This document shows positions 1 to 9,701 of a stretch of 64,000 nt of DNA, piece after piece. The notes under the pieces were generated by a model. That model saw only the letters and a list, made by a program, of their open reading frames with translations, was not told where the DNA came from and ran no database searches. The position numbers and the translations under genes are program-made. Location of the stretch: contig CM082591.2 in the NCBI GenBank assembly GCA_040954595.2, positions 11,780,001 through 11,844,000 of the forward strand, read 5' to 3'. Positions within the stretch are counted from its first letter, which is position 1; every line of letters begins with the position of its first letter. The stretch comes from Balanoglossus misakiensis (lineage: Eukaryota > Hemichordata).

Positions 1-259
1 TCACAGAAAGTCTGTTGCTCACAGAAGTCAGTTGCTCACAGTAGTCCGTTGCTCACACGAAGTCCGTTGCTCACAGAAAGTCCGTTGCTCACAGAAAGTC
101 AGTTGCTCACAGAAGTCAGTTGCTCACAGTAGTCCGTTGCTCACACAAAGTCCGTTGCTCACAGAAAGTCTGTTGCTCACAGAAGTCAGTTGCTCACAGA
201 AGTCAGTTGCTCACAGTAGTCCGTTGCTCACACAAAGTCTGTTGCTGACAGAGTCCAGC
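1..259. repeat. Minisatellite, 17-18 bp unit
   Basis: About fifteen tandem copies of a 17-18 bp unit with core GTTGCTCACAGAAGTC. Copies alternate between endings of the type agaagtca, agtagtcc, acgaagtcc/acaaagtcc and agaaagtcc/t, and this series recurs about every four to five units, so there is a higher-order repeat. It continues past the left window edge and decays near 250 with a GTTGCTGACAGAGTCC copy. The open frame across it is a product of the periodicity and I do not read it as a gene. Confidence 0.9.
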
Positions 260-830
260 CCAGCTAGGTAAATTCCTAATTCCCAAGGCGATGTGGAGCT
301 GGAGTGACATGCTCCTCCGAGTCAGTGTTGAGAAGTGTGCCTCGTGGTTTTTGTGAGAAGGCCTTTTATATGGGTGACCATCTGGTTATTACTAATATTT
401 AAATGAACTAGTTGAAAAGGCAGGGCCCTTTGTTATAAATGCAAAGAAAAGCTACCCCTCTCTCGACTAAGCAACTAAACAGGGTGTGTCATAACACAGT
501 ATTCTTTATTGCTGTATCTTTGAAATTGAAAGTATTGAATTTCATTTTATTGTCTTTTGAAAATCCTGGAAAAGATATTTTTTTTCTGAAAATGTCCACA
601 AAATTTCCAAATGATAACCAGTGCTATGAGCCTATGATTAAGCGATTACCCCTGCCACAGGCGGGTATACACAAGATTTGGGTACAATTCGAGACATGTA
701 GCACGAGTCATTAGGCGAGTGCTATTTGGAGCGAATTACACGCCTGCACCATCTTGAGTAAGTCGGCTGACATACTGACTGATCCTTAGAGTGTGAAAAG
801 TTGAAACTGTGTTACAAACTGTTTGAAGCA
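260..830. other. No gene seen
   Basis: Unique AT-rich sequence between the minisatellite and a small inverted-repeat element. I searched it for an upstream exon of the following PX-domain gene and saw no segment resembling the N-terminus of p40phox. The open frame at 439-714 has no recognisable motif and no good splice borders. Confidence 0.5.
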
Positions 831-960
831 AAACATGTTATTTTCGCGATATCAAAAGAGGCAACTGTTTTGCGAGTATTAATTTTCGCATTCTCTTATG
901 AAAAGAACAATTCACGTTATTTTGGCTCTTTTATTTATTGCTCGCGAAAATAACATGTTT
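831..960. mobile_element. Short inverted-repeat element (MITE-like)
   Basis: The 18-base arms AAACATGTTATTTTCGCG (831-848) and its exact reverse complement (943-960) enclose about 94 bp. The interior shares the string TTCACGTT.TTTTGGCTCT with the inverted-repeat element at 17829-17968 and its copies in the tandem array, which suggests related non-autonomous families. No target duplication could be assigned. Confidence 0.7.
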
Positions 961-1035
961 CACAGTATTTTTGTCCAAGTACTACTCCCAATTCTGATGT
1001 ATTGATTTGTGTTGTAATGACTTTCTGCACATCAG

Positions 1036-4000
1036 GTATATTTCATTGAAGTGACTCTAGAAAGTGGGAAGTCATACCTGATTGTAAGACGACATAGTCA
1101 TTTTAACACTCTACAAGAACGATTAGATGACAGATTCCCCAATGAAGCCGGTTATGCAGGACCAAGGAAATTACCAACCTTACCAGGTAAAAAATTACTC
1201 ATTCGTGAGAAGAATTCAAGCATTGTTAAAGGCCCAATAGCTGCCATTTTTGGCATTTTTTTTCAAACTTAGAGTGGTCTATTTAAATGGACTTACTGAT
1301 GGGTATACACCAACATGTAATCAACCTCTGATTGTGGCTGCATATTTAAATATGATCAAGTTCAGTAATAAATGGGTGCCACACCCATTTACATGTATTC
1401 AGTTGCCCATTACAAGAGTATTATACAACTGTCATTGTATTATTTTGTGAAGTTGTAGATCGCTTGGAGTAGAGTGCTTAATACGTGATTGAGCCGAATA
1501 TAGTAAACTCTGTACATGTCCTGGGTACATACTATGTGCAGCTATCATTGTTTGTACACATGATGTTAGAATCTTCACAAATTCAAAACAGTGTCATTTG
1601 TCAACTAAGGATATTAAGGAGAAGATTCAAGTGTTTCATTAATTACAAAATATGCTACCAGTGACAGCTATTGGGGCTATAATGAAAGTTGTACTGATTG
1701 TAAGACTGAAGCTCATAATCATGACAGCTTTTAACCTCTACCACCCAAAATGATACAATTATGAGTATAAGTGGAGTATTTATAGTTTATTCCCAAAAAA
1801 TAATGACTAACTAAATTGTGACTGTGTTTTATTTATGCCTGGCATTGACAACATAGCATTCAAATCTGTGTACTTTTTGTTCACAGGCAAAATTTATTTG
1901 AAAAGAAGTGCTGTAAGAGAAGTGGCAGACAGGAGAGTTCCTGATCTCAACAGATATCTCAAGGTAATTAATCCATAATGCATTTTGTACAAATCTGTGT
2001 GTTGTGCACACCAAGGTAGTTACGTTTAAATCCCCATCCCTTGGAATGTATACATGTATGTGTACCAATTAACTGAGGTCTTCAAAATCTGCATTTAGGG
2101 CCAAATTTCTGGAGACACCAGTGTGTGCAGCATTCAAAATGTATTGGTTTTGTTATTCATAAAAGCTGTAGCAGATTGATATGTGTAACTACTTGAAGAA
2201 CTCTGACAGAACTTAAAGGGACAAAGTCTCTCTCTCTCGCTGCCCGATTTCCATTAATTATGTTTGATACAAGACACTTTTTGTGTTATTCTACATGTGG
2301 ATGTATAGTGACGTTCGACCACACACAACTTCAATCCTGTTTGTAGGATATGAGAGTGAAAACTCGCCAAAATGAATAAATGGTAAACACCGATTATTCA
2401 TTTTGGCGAGTTTTTCACTCTCGTGTCTGCAAGTGGGATGGAAGTTGTGTGTGGTCGAATATTGAACTATATATCCACGTGTAGAATGACATAAACGGTG
2501 TCTTGTATGAAACATAAATAATGAAAAAAGGGCAGCAAGAGAGAGAGGCTTTTGTCCCTTTAAGTCAGTAGCAGCATGGCAGCACTGGATACAGTTCATT
2601 GCAATTCAACTTCTCAATTTCTTCTCCCTTCAGAAACTGGTAGGTCTCGACCCAAGGATTTCCCAGCATGATATAGTGATGGATTTCCTTTGTCAGACGC
2701 CAGGAGACATCGACACACCAGTCATCAAAGCTCCCAACGGTAAAATACAGCATGTGACACCATCAGAGAAGGCAAGATGGTTGGCACACCAACAACAGCA
2801 AGACAGCAAAAGCAAAACACAGTGAGTACAGCTTGATTTCATTTGTGCTATCAGTGTACATGAATAGTTTGAAGTGTAAATGTAAGACTTTCTGTACTTA
2901 AAGGCTGGTGATTGTGTTATACACATGTGTGTAATTTCATGTGTACAAACATTACGTCCAATCCAAATGTTCTGCAAATTTTGCGTTCGATGCATTCAAA
3001 TAGTGGACTGCCTTTGCTTCCTTCCATATTTCATGCACGCAGAAGGAAACTTAAGTTTTTCACCCAATTTGCTGTCTTTTTCTGATCTCCAACACAGATT
3101 ATGGTCACTGCCATCTTGTCTGTTGTAATAGGACAGCACATGCCTTATGGCATTGACTTTGTACAATTTTTGTAACCAGAGTCTCATGTTGTTGGCCAAA
3201 GAGTGCCCACATTTGTCAGATAGGGTATAGATAATATGTTGGTCTTAAAAATCGCATCAATGCAGTTGTTAAATAGAACAGTTTTATTTGCATTGACATC
3301 ACTTATCTCAAATTGAAAAATGTTTCATCTGGCCTATGGGTGGGGGTATTTACATCCATATAATGCATATTGATATATATGTTCGCACCCACTAGCAAAA
3401 TGGGGACCAGTGCCCCTTAAAATGATGTCACTCACCCGTTGGAGATATTTCATCTCCCTCCCCCCTTGCCAGAGTGGAATCCCCTCCAAATATTCTGGCA
3501 ATGGGAGACTGTGTTTGTGATGTTGAAATTAAGTCAGTGATTGGGAAGTCAAGCGCCCTGCGCCATAGTCGCATTGAACTGAAATGTGACGCATTGAAAT
3601 TTGTTACTTTGCGCCCGAAGTGGGCATTGAAATTTGAGTCCGAAATACTTAGGAAAAAATTTTTTGTTTAGCATCCTCGCCTATGAGGCCATCAAGGCGT
3701 CCTATAAATAGCCTCATTTTATGGTGCCCATAGTAACACTACAAATTGCAACAAGTAACGCAGCTCAGCGTACCGATCGCAACAGGTCATGCCATGCGTT
3801 CGAATGCGTCTGCAAAATACTTCACTTGTACACAGGATAGCAGACGGCAGACACCCGTGATGTCGATTTTGAGAGGCCGTAGTGATGTCAAAAAGAAGCA
3901 TAAAAGGAAGGCATATCTTTTCAGCAGCAAGACTGTCGTTTCCATCATCAATTTGTGGATTTTATCAAGCCTAAAATCTTCGCTTTTGCTCACTTTTGCT

Positions 4001-5751
4001 CGTCATGTTAAAGTTGTATGTCGCATACATAGTCAAAGCATGCCTTGCATGCTATTGTGTTATCTAACCAAGTGAGAAAAATAGCAAACATTGTTTTCAA
4101 ACTTGTCCCTGTACAGCCATTCTTCAATTAATGAGTATGGTTTTAGTATAACCCAGGCAAAATCTACATCAAAATGTCTGACTATTTCCACTGACTTCGA
4201 TAAACATGACTGCATATGCATGGCACACATAGAGTATAATGCAATTCCTTTATTAAAATTATGTAAAATGACATCACAACTTAAACCTATGCAGGCTACT
4301 CCAGTACCGTGGCAACCATTTTCTTGAAGCTAGACTACCTAAATCATTCATAATCCCTCATTATGTAAACAAGACGTCAATTTTGAAATTTTCCTAGGAA
4401 GCTAAACAAAACTTTTTTTTGCTTAAATAGTACATAATAGTGACAAAGCTGAGAAACAGCTTGCGAGACTCCTGCTGATTCGACTTGAAGGAAAAAAACT
4501 TTCACACCAATACCTTTGGAGACATTTGCATGGAAAGAAGAGACTGATAAAAACATGTTATATAGACATGTAAATGACAATATAAACAATTTTGAACTGA
4601 TGATATTTTGCATCTAAATTTCATTCGATTTTTTTGTCGATACTGTAGGGCTCATTACAAATTTTGAATGTCCCATTGAAGTTCAAAATGGCCCATTCAT
4701 TTTGGCTGGGATGGGGCCATTGGCGCATTGGTGTTTTCAGACTTCCCAATCACTGATTAAGTGAGGTCGTCTCACTACTATGCTGGGAGTCATTGAAACC
4801 GATTTGAAATAAGAGCCTGCATGACTTCACCTCTCCCTCTGTCCATATTGCAGACTTGGTGTCAAACCAGAACCACCGCCAACAACAAGTGTCAAAGAAA
4901 ATAAACCAGTCACTGTAGCTGCAATCACTGGACCCAGGGCCCTGGTAAGCATGTTGAATTTGTATTGAATAAATGGACTGATAGACTTTTATAGACAGGA
5001 ACACAGTCAGTGACATACAGGGGAAGAGAGGGGTGGACAATGGCAGACAGGGGAGGGGGTGTATTGACACAGACTATATAGGAGACAGGGAGACCATGAC
5101 AAGACTGCAAATCAAGAAATCAGGGTTACAGATTCGAGGTCAACTTGATCTACATGTAGCTTATCAGTGTATTTTCTCTGAGTCAGCCCTATTGTGCCTT
5201 TGCATGTAGTGTGGATAATTTTCTTGGGTCACCAGTGAGTTTATTGAGTCAGATCAGTGGCACGTTATACAGGCTTAGAGGACACACTGGCCTTTATCCA
5301 AATACGTGTATGGTCAACCAGGACGTTATTCTGTAATGCACGCGCATGGGTTAAGCTGTTAAATTTGTTCTGTATGCAAAATGCATACAGTGGTCCCTTC
5401 TTTTCACCAAATTTGCTGTATTTTCCCGATCTCAACACAGACTATGGTCCCGCCCTCTTGTCTGTTGTATTGTAAGGACAGCACACAGCCTTATGGCATT
5501 GACCGTGTACAAATATTGTAACCAGAGATCTCTGGTTTGACACATCTGATATGCGCATAAGACGAACACCATCGCCCTTTAAATGTTTTGATATTTCATG
5601 CAAAGGTTTCATTTTGGTACCAACACTGCTGTGTGTTGTTTAAACACCACAGGCCCTGTATGACTTTGTTGCAACGACTAGCGGAGAATTGAGTTTCAAG
5701 AAAGGTGATGTCATTCCAATAACCGGAAGAATTGATGCAAGTTGGATTGAA
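1036..5751 (+). CDS. NCF4: p40phox (NCF4)-like PX-SH3 protein, partial (five exons)
   Basis: Exons: 1036-1186, 1887-1963, 2634-2821, 4854-4944, 5653-5751. All borders are AG/GT and the phases join correctly (1, 0, 2, 0). The first two exons give a PX domain: [19 protein letters not shown], then LPTLPGK at the variable loop and [11 protein letters not shown]. The RR pair sits where PX domains bind the 3-phosphate of PI3P. The third exon ends the PX domain and adds a Gln/Ser linker. The fourth is a Pro-rich linker. The fifth holds the first half of an SH3 domain ([19 protein letters not shown], ending SWIE). In the p40phox family this protein organises the NADPH oxidase on phagosomal membranes. 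The N-terminal exon, the GxxGxFPxxFV half of SH3 and the PB1 domain are not seen. A p47phox- or NOXO1-like protein is the alternative, but spacing and the RIDASWIE segment favour p40phox. Confidence 0.8.
2217..2559. mobile_element. TTAA-flanked palindromic MITE, full-length copy
   Basis: A 343-bp near-perfect fold-back in the second visible intron of the NCF4-like gene. It begins AGGGACAAAGTCTCTC and ends in the complementary GAGAGAGGCTTTTGTCCCT. TTAA lies on both sides (2213-2216 and 2560-2563). The two arms are complementary almost to the centre, where AATGAATAAATGG and CCGATTATTCATT form the turn. TTAA duplication with AGGG termini is typical of Kolobok-type (or piggyBac-type) non-autonomous elements. 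No coding potential. Confidence 0.8.
3533..4756. mobile_element. 1.2-kb TTAA-flanked non-autonomous DNA element
   Basis: The termini TCAGTGATTGGGAAGTC and GACTTCCCAATCACTGA are 17-bp inverted repeats. TTAA stands on each side (3529-3532 and 4757-4760), and the flanking identity can also be read as the 7-bp repeat ATTAAGT around a CAG...CTG element. It sits in the third visible intron of the NCF4-like gene. It is a relative of the 1.1-kb insertion found in array units U2-U6. Compared with those, it has about 110 extra bases near 4160-4310 and lacks about 40 bases near 3785. Its open frames (about 109 codons at most) show no transposase motif. Confidence 0.75.
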
Positions 5752-6207
5752 GTAAGAATATCATTTTATTATGTTATTTCCTGGAGAATGGAGTATAAAA
5801 TGAAATAGAGACTTTGAAGATTAAATTTTAATAAGGTTCCAGAATTTGCACTGATGCAAATGCAAAATCAGTGTCGCGTCCACAGGACGTTCTATACGTG
5901 GGCGCATTTCAATGTCACGAAGTTTTGGAGCAAGACTGAAGTAGATTAATTCTTGCGGGGATATGCATTTCTGTTGCGGAGAAAAGACTTGAATAATGCT
6001 CCAACTTTCGGCAAAATTGTTTTTGTTTTTTTTCGCTGTGTCCATTCTGCCATAAAATTAATTGTCATGATCGAAATAAAAGAATGCATAAAGCCAGTTT
6101 TGTAGCTGCATTGAAATCTAAATGAAATATTATCGTCGGGGCATCCATTGGACATAAACAGTTTCCTAACGTACTTCGATCTTCCAATAGGAGTTTGTCC
6201 CTGATAG
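5752..6207. other. No gene seen; expected SH3 remainder absent
   Basis: This begins with a good donor (GTAAGAATAT) after the half-SH3 exon. I looked in all frames for the second half of an SH3 domain and for a PB1 domain and found neither. An AG at 6190 followed by codons for EFVPDS is reminiscent of an SH3 end, but the conserved GxxGxFP part is missing. Confidence 0.5.
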
Positions 6208-6213
6208 TATAAA
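6208..6213 (+). promoter_or_regulatory. Possible TATA box of the secreted-protein gene
   Basis: TATAAA in the context TAGTATAAACC lies 57 bases before the ATG at 6270. That would place a start site near 6238 and leave a short leader. No initiator was confirmed, and in AT-rich DNA such a hexamer arises often. Confidence 0.3.
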
Positions 6214-6269
6214 CCTGCTATATCATCTTATGGAGAGGTAATTCTTGCTTGTACAGGTGAACGCGTACA

Positions 6270-7983
6270 ATGAGGTTGCTGTTTGTCGTATCTGCTCTTC
6301 TGGTCATCTTGAATCGTGGCCTCGAAGCCGGGCACCCATTTCGTTCTCAGCCATGGGTTTGTTCGTCTGCCCAAATCACGGCTAACAATGACGCCATATA
6401 CGACATTGTCCAAACGCACGGCGTGGAGTGTTTCGACGAGATCATGACGTTACCCGACATATTGGAAAAGGAGGATCCGATTCACACAACGAGGTTCTTG
6501 AAAGTTGTCGGCAGCTACATCGGACCATCCAAGACATTCAGAGCTGTGGACATTGTGATTGACAAGTTGGACACACTGACAAGCCTGGTAAAGCCAAATA
6601 AGAACTTTAAAAAAAGACAATTATGGATAATATTTTCCCTAGGCATTCCGAACGAGTGTGGTGGAGTAATCGAAGACGAGTGCATGGTTCTAGTAACTAG
6701 ACAAGTATAGAATTTTGGCGACTGTGTCAGAAGATCCATTTAGTGTTGGATATGGGTTGTGAGAACGCCAGAAATTCCATCCAAAATCACCAATTCACGC
6801 TCACACCTGTCTCTTCATCACCTTCATCATCCGACCAGCAGACCAACTAATGTATCCCACCACTAAACATGACAACTTTTGCCTGATAGGCGAGGTGGTG
6901 AATATCGCATCGATGACAATTCACAGACGAGCAGCCTATAGCACTGGAAGATTCAATTTCCCGGTGGTGACTTGCGGGTCCATGATGCACTGTACATATC
7001 GTGTGATATCACCTGTTTAACTTTTCCTCTCTGTTCACACTGTATTCGTACGAGACCCTTACTTATTGCTATAAGATTAGTCCATGATTGTTTCTGTTTG
7101 CATTTCACAGCAGGGGTCCAAGATATCCGATGACGAACTGGTTAGAGGCTGCATGAATTGCACACTTCACATGTACGTTGACAACAGACTCGTCGAAACG
7201 TGCTACGACCTTGATGTAAGTTTGAAGAGAATATTAAAGGGACAAAGTTGCTCTCTCGCCCATTTTCCCGTTTTTTTTTGTATTTTAATAATACAAGAAA
7301 CCGACGATTTATGTTATTCTACATGTGGATATATAGTGAATCAACGTTCACCACACACAGATTCAATCCCACTTGTAGACACAAGAGTGAAAAACTCACC
7401 AAAATGAATACTCGGTCTCTACTACTAGTATATATCCACATGTAGAATAAACGTTACCTTGTATTAATTATAATTAATGGGAAAAAGGGAGCGAGAGAGA
7501 GACTTTGTCACTTTAAATATTCTATTAGTATCTGTCCATATATTCAATATATTAATCAGGTTAACATTATTCCAATTCTCTCCGGTATTGATTTCATCTC
7601 AAAGTCAAAAATGGGATTTGATCTGCAAAAAGAATGGGCGAACAAGCCATACTAGTTTTGCATACAATCTCCAGTTCTACCAGCTTGACCCCGAACCATT
7701 ATCCGCCAGTTTTCGGAATGTGGTTTGTTTTGCTATTAAATTAAAATATTAATTCTCGTATACAGGAAAAGAAAACAGCGACTGACAATTTGTTGTCTTT
7801 CTTCAATAGGTGTGCCCAGAGAAAGTCTCCGAGTTTATACACTGGCATCCAGAGGGAAACGTCACATTTTTGGCAAATGCTGAATATTGTTCCTACACAC
7901 GTATCGACGATACCGACAACTATTACTGCAAGTACTATCATCCAGAACAGAATCTGGAGTATTTACAGCATCTCGAAGTTTAA
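6270..7983 (+). CDS. Secreted eight-cysteine protein of unknown function (198 aa, three exons)
   Basis: Exons: 6270-6587, 7111-7215, 7810-7983. All introns are phase 0 with clean donors (CTG|GTAAAG, GAT|GTAAGT) and acceptors (TTTCACAG, TTTCTTCAATAG), and the frame closes on TAA at 7981-7983. Residues 1-20 form a signal peptide (MRLLFVVSALLVILNRGLEA) with cleavage likely near A20/G21. The mature part has cysteines at 31, 54, 120, 123, 137, 143, 168 and 181, an even number that suggests four disulfides. It has two N-glycosylation sequons, N122-C-T and N158-V-T. There is no second membrane segment, so it is probably secreted. I do not recognise the fold. The third exon is aromatic-rich and acidic (NYYCKYYHPEQ). 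The second exon can start at 7111 or 7114 because the acceptor is CAGCAG. Confidence 0.7.
7238..7512. mobile_element. TTAA-flanked palindromic MITE, second copy
   Basis: A 275-bp relative of the element at 2217-2559, inserted in the second intron of the secreted-protein gene. It begins AGGGACAAAGTTGCTCTCTC, ends GAGAGAGACTTTGTCACT, and has TTAA at 7234-7237 and 7513-7516. The middle is shorter than in the other copy. Confidence 0.75.
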
Positions 7984-8226
7984 TACTGAGACCATTTTCA
8001 GAACTCCAAGAGAGATCTCGCCTGGCTAAGCAGTTTGTACGGGAGGGCATTCTCATGTGATACACAAACAAAACACGGCACAAAAGTTACATTTTTTGTT
8101 AAACTCAGTACCTATTCTAATTTCATACAAAGCTTGACTTGTATTACAGAGAAACTTTACTGGATAGTAAACTCCAAATCTCACGAATTTCGGCAAACTA
8201 GTGCAAAAAGAGGATTTAACATTTTT

Positions 8227-8330
8227 AGGTCCCATTGGTATAGGCCTATATACCATGGGACCTTATGGGATTGGTTGCGTCTGTATGTATGTATGGATGG
8301 ATGGATGTATGTATGGATGTATGTCCGTCC
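8227..8330. repeat. 37-bp palindrome followed by a GTAT/GGAT microsatellite
   Basis: 8227-8263 is a near-perfect hairpin (arms AGGTCCCAT and ATGGGACCT around a TAGGCCTA core). After about 15 bases comes a run of ATGTATGTATGGATGG-type tetranucleotides to about 8325. A hairpin directly beside such a run suggests the end of a larger dispersed repeat that continues into 8340-9190. Confidence 0.6.
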
Positions 8331-8758
8331 ACATCAAAAACTTGAAAACTGCTGCGCGTATCACCTCAATATTTGGTGTGTAGGTGCAGGCTGGGCTGTA
8401 GATGGGAGTTTGCCCAAACGAAAATGCCAGGCCCAAAAATATGCAAATTAGTTTGTAAAATGTGAAATTGATCAAAACTCTGTAACTCAACAATTACTGG
8501 TCAGATTGCTTTGAAAATTGATATGTATGTACCTTATGTCAACCTCACACCGACCTGTAAGTGTTAAGTTGATATCATGGATGTTTTATTTTTTATGAAT
8601 TTTTTAGTATTTTTATTAAATTTATACCTTTACTTATACCTCTATGGTTAAGCTATGTGCACGTCTTATTGTGGAATTCTGGTCTGTGCAATAGTCCTGT
8701 ACAGTGACTGTCTATTGGCTAGTGAGCACAATGGGGCCAAAATAAAAGGCAAATTTTT

Positions 8759-9185
8759 GGGCTCACCTGTAACACCTGCTTAACACATTAATTATGTGCA
8801 TACCTAATTCTGGGCTAATTAATAGGGCTAGAGGTTTCGTTCTTGTGGGACATGGACCAGTATAGGGTCAAAATTTCTTGCCCAAATTTTGGGTGACCTC
8901 AGGTGACCTTTGACCTACTTTCCTATATCTGGGCATCCAGAGCAGGTACAGACTTGGCGTTTGGAGGGTTGGGACTAAAATTGAAAAGCCAAAATATGGG
9001 TCACCTGTGACACCTGCATATCTCATTAATTATGTGCATACCTAATTACAGGCTAACCAATAGGGCTATAGGTTTGGTTTTTGTTCAACATGGACCAGTA
9101 TAGGGTCAAAATTTCTTGCCCAAATTTTGCATGACCTCAGGTGACCTTTGACCTACTTTTCCATATCTTGGCATCCAGAGCAGAT
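8759..9185. repeat. Two-copy tandem repeat, period about 238 bp
   Basis: Copy 1 is about 8759-8946 and copy 2 about 8998-9185. Landmarks such as CATGGACCAGTATAGGGTCA (8851 and 9089) and GCATCCAGAGCAG recur at a constant offset. Both copies contain TGACCTcaggTGACCTtTGACCT (8894-8916 and 9132-9154), three direct nuclear-receptor half-sites. No coding frame. Probably part of a dispersed repeat. Confidence 0.8.
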
Positions 9186-9372
9186 ATGCTTATTGTTATG
9201 TTGGGACCACAGTGTCCTTGACGCTATTTTTTTTCAAGTTCAACAACTAAACTGAGCTGCCATCAATCCATGACGACACTCGCCGACTCAATCTTGTGTA
9301 TATTTATGTATGCATGCATGTACCAGATTAAAACAGAAGATCGAATGACACAATTGCTTCTAATAAATGCTC

Positions 9373-9378
9373 TTTATT
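9373..9378 (-). terminator. Possible INTS1 polyadenylation signal
   Basis: TTTATT on the plus strand reads AATAAA on the minus strand, about 325 bases past the INTS1 stop codon. It is the first clear hexamer I see downstream of the stop, but no cleavage site can be shown. Confidence 0.35.
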
Positions 9379-9701
9379 CTTAATTTTAGTGTGAATTCTT
9401 AAATCAAGCAATGATCTCTCTGTATCAGTGTGACTGTCCATATCACTCAATGAAATGTCACATTTCTTCTCTCAAAATTCAATATGCACAGAGGACTTAG
9501 AATAGAGGAAAAAACATTACTGAGCCTCAGATGTCAGTTGACGTATGACCTGACTGTGGGCATGTATGAGAGTCCATCACAAAAAGTAAAGAAAAGACTA
9601 TTTCCATGAAGAACTGCTGTGTGTAGTAGTGGTTATATAACGACAAGATTTGAAAGATATTTTTCCCAGCTATTAATAAAGTCCACCCAAGGGGGTTCAC
9701 T

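Noticed and set aside
32-271. 79-codon open frame in the minisatellite
   Set aside because: Composition follows the repeat unit (LLTQS/LLTES blocks); periodic DNA without stops, no start context, splice site or domain.
6191-6239. Possible last SH3 exon reading EFVPDS after an AG
   Set aside because: It lacks the GxxGxFP segment required before it and ends at a stop after 16 codons; it overlaps the likely promoter of the next gene.
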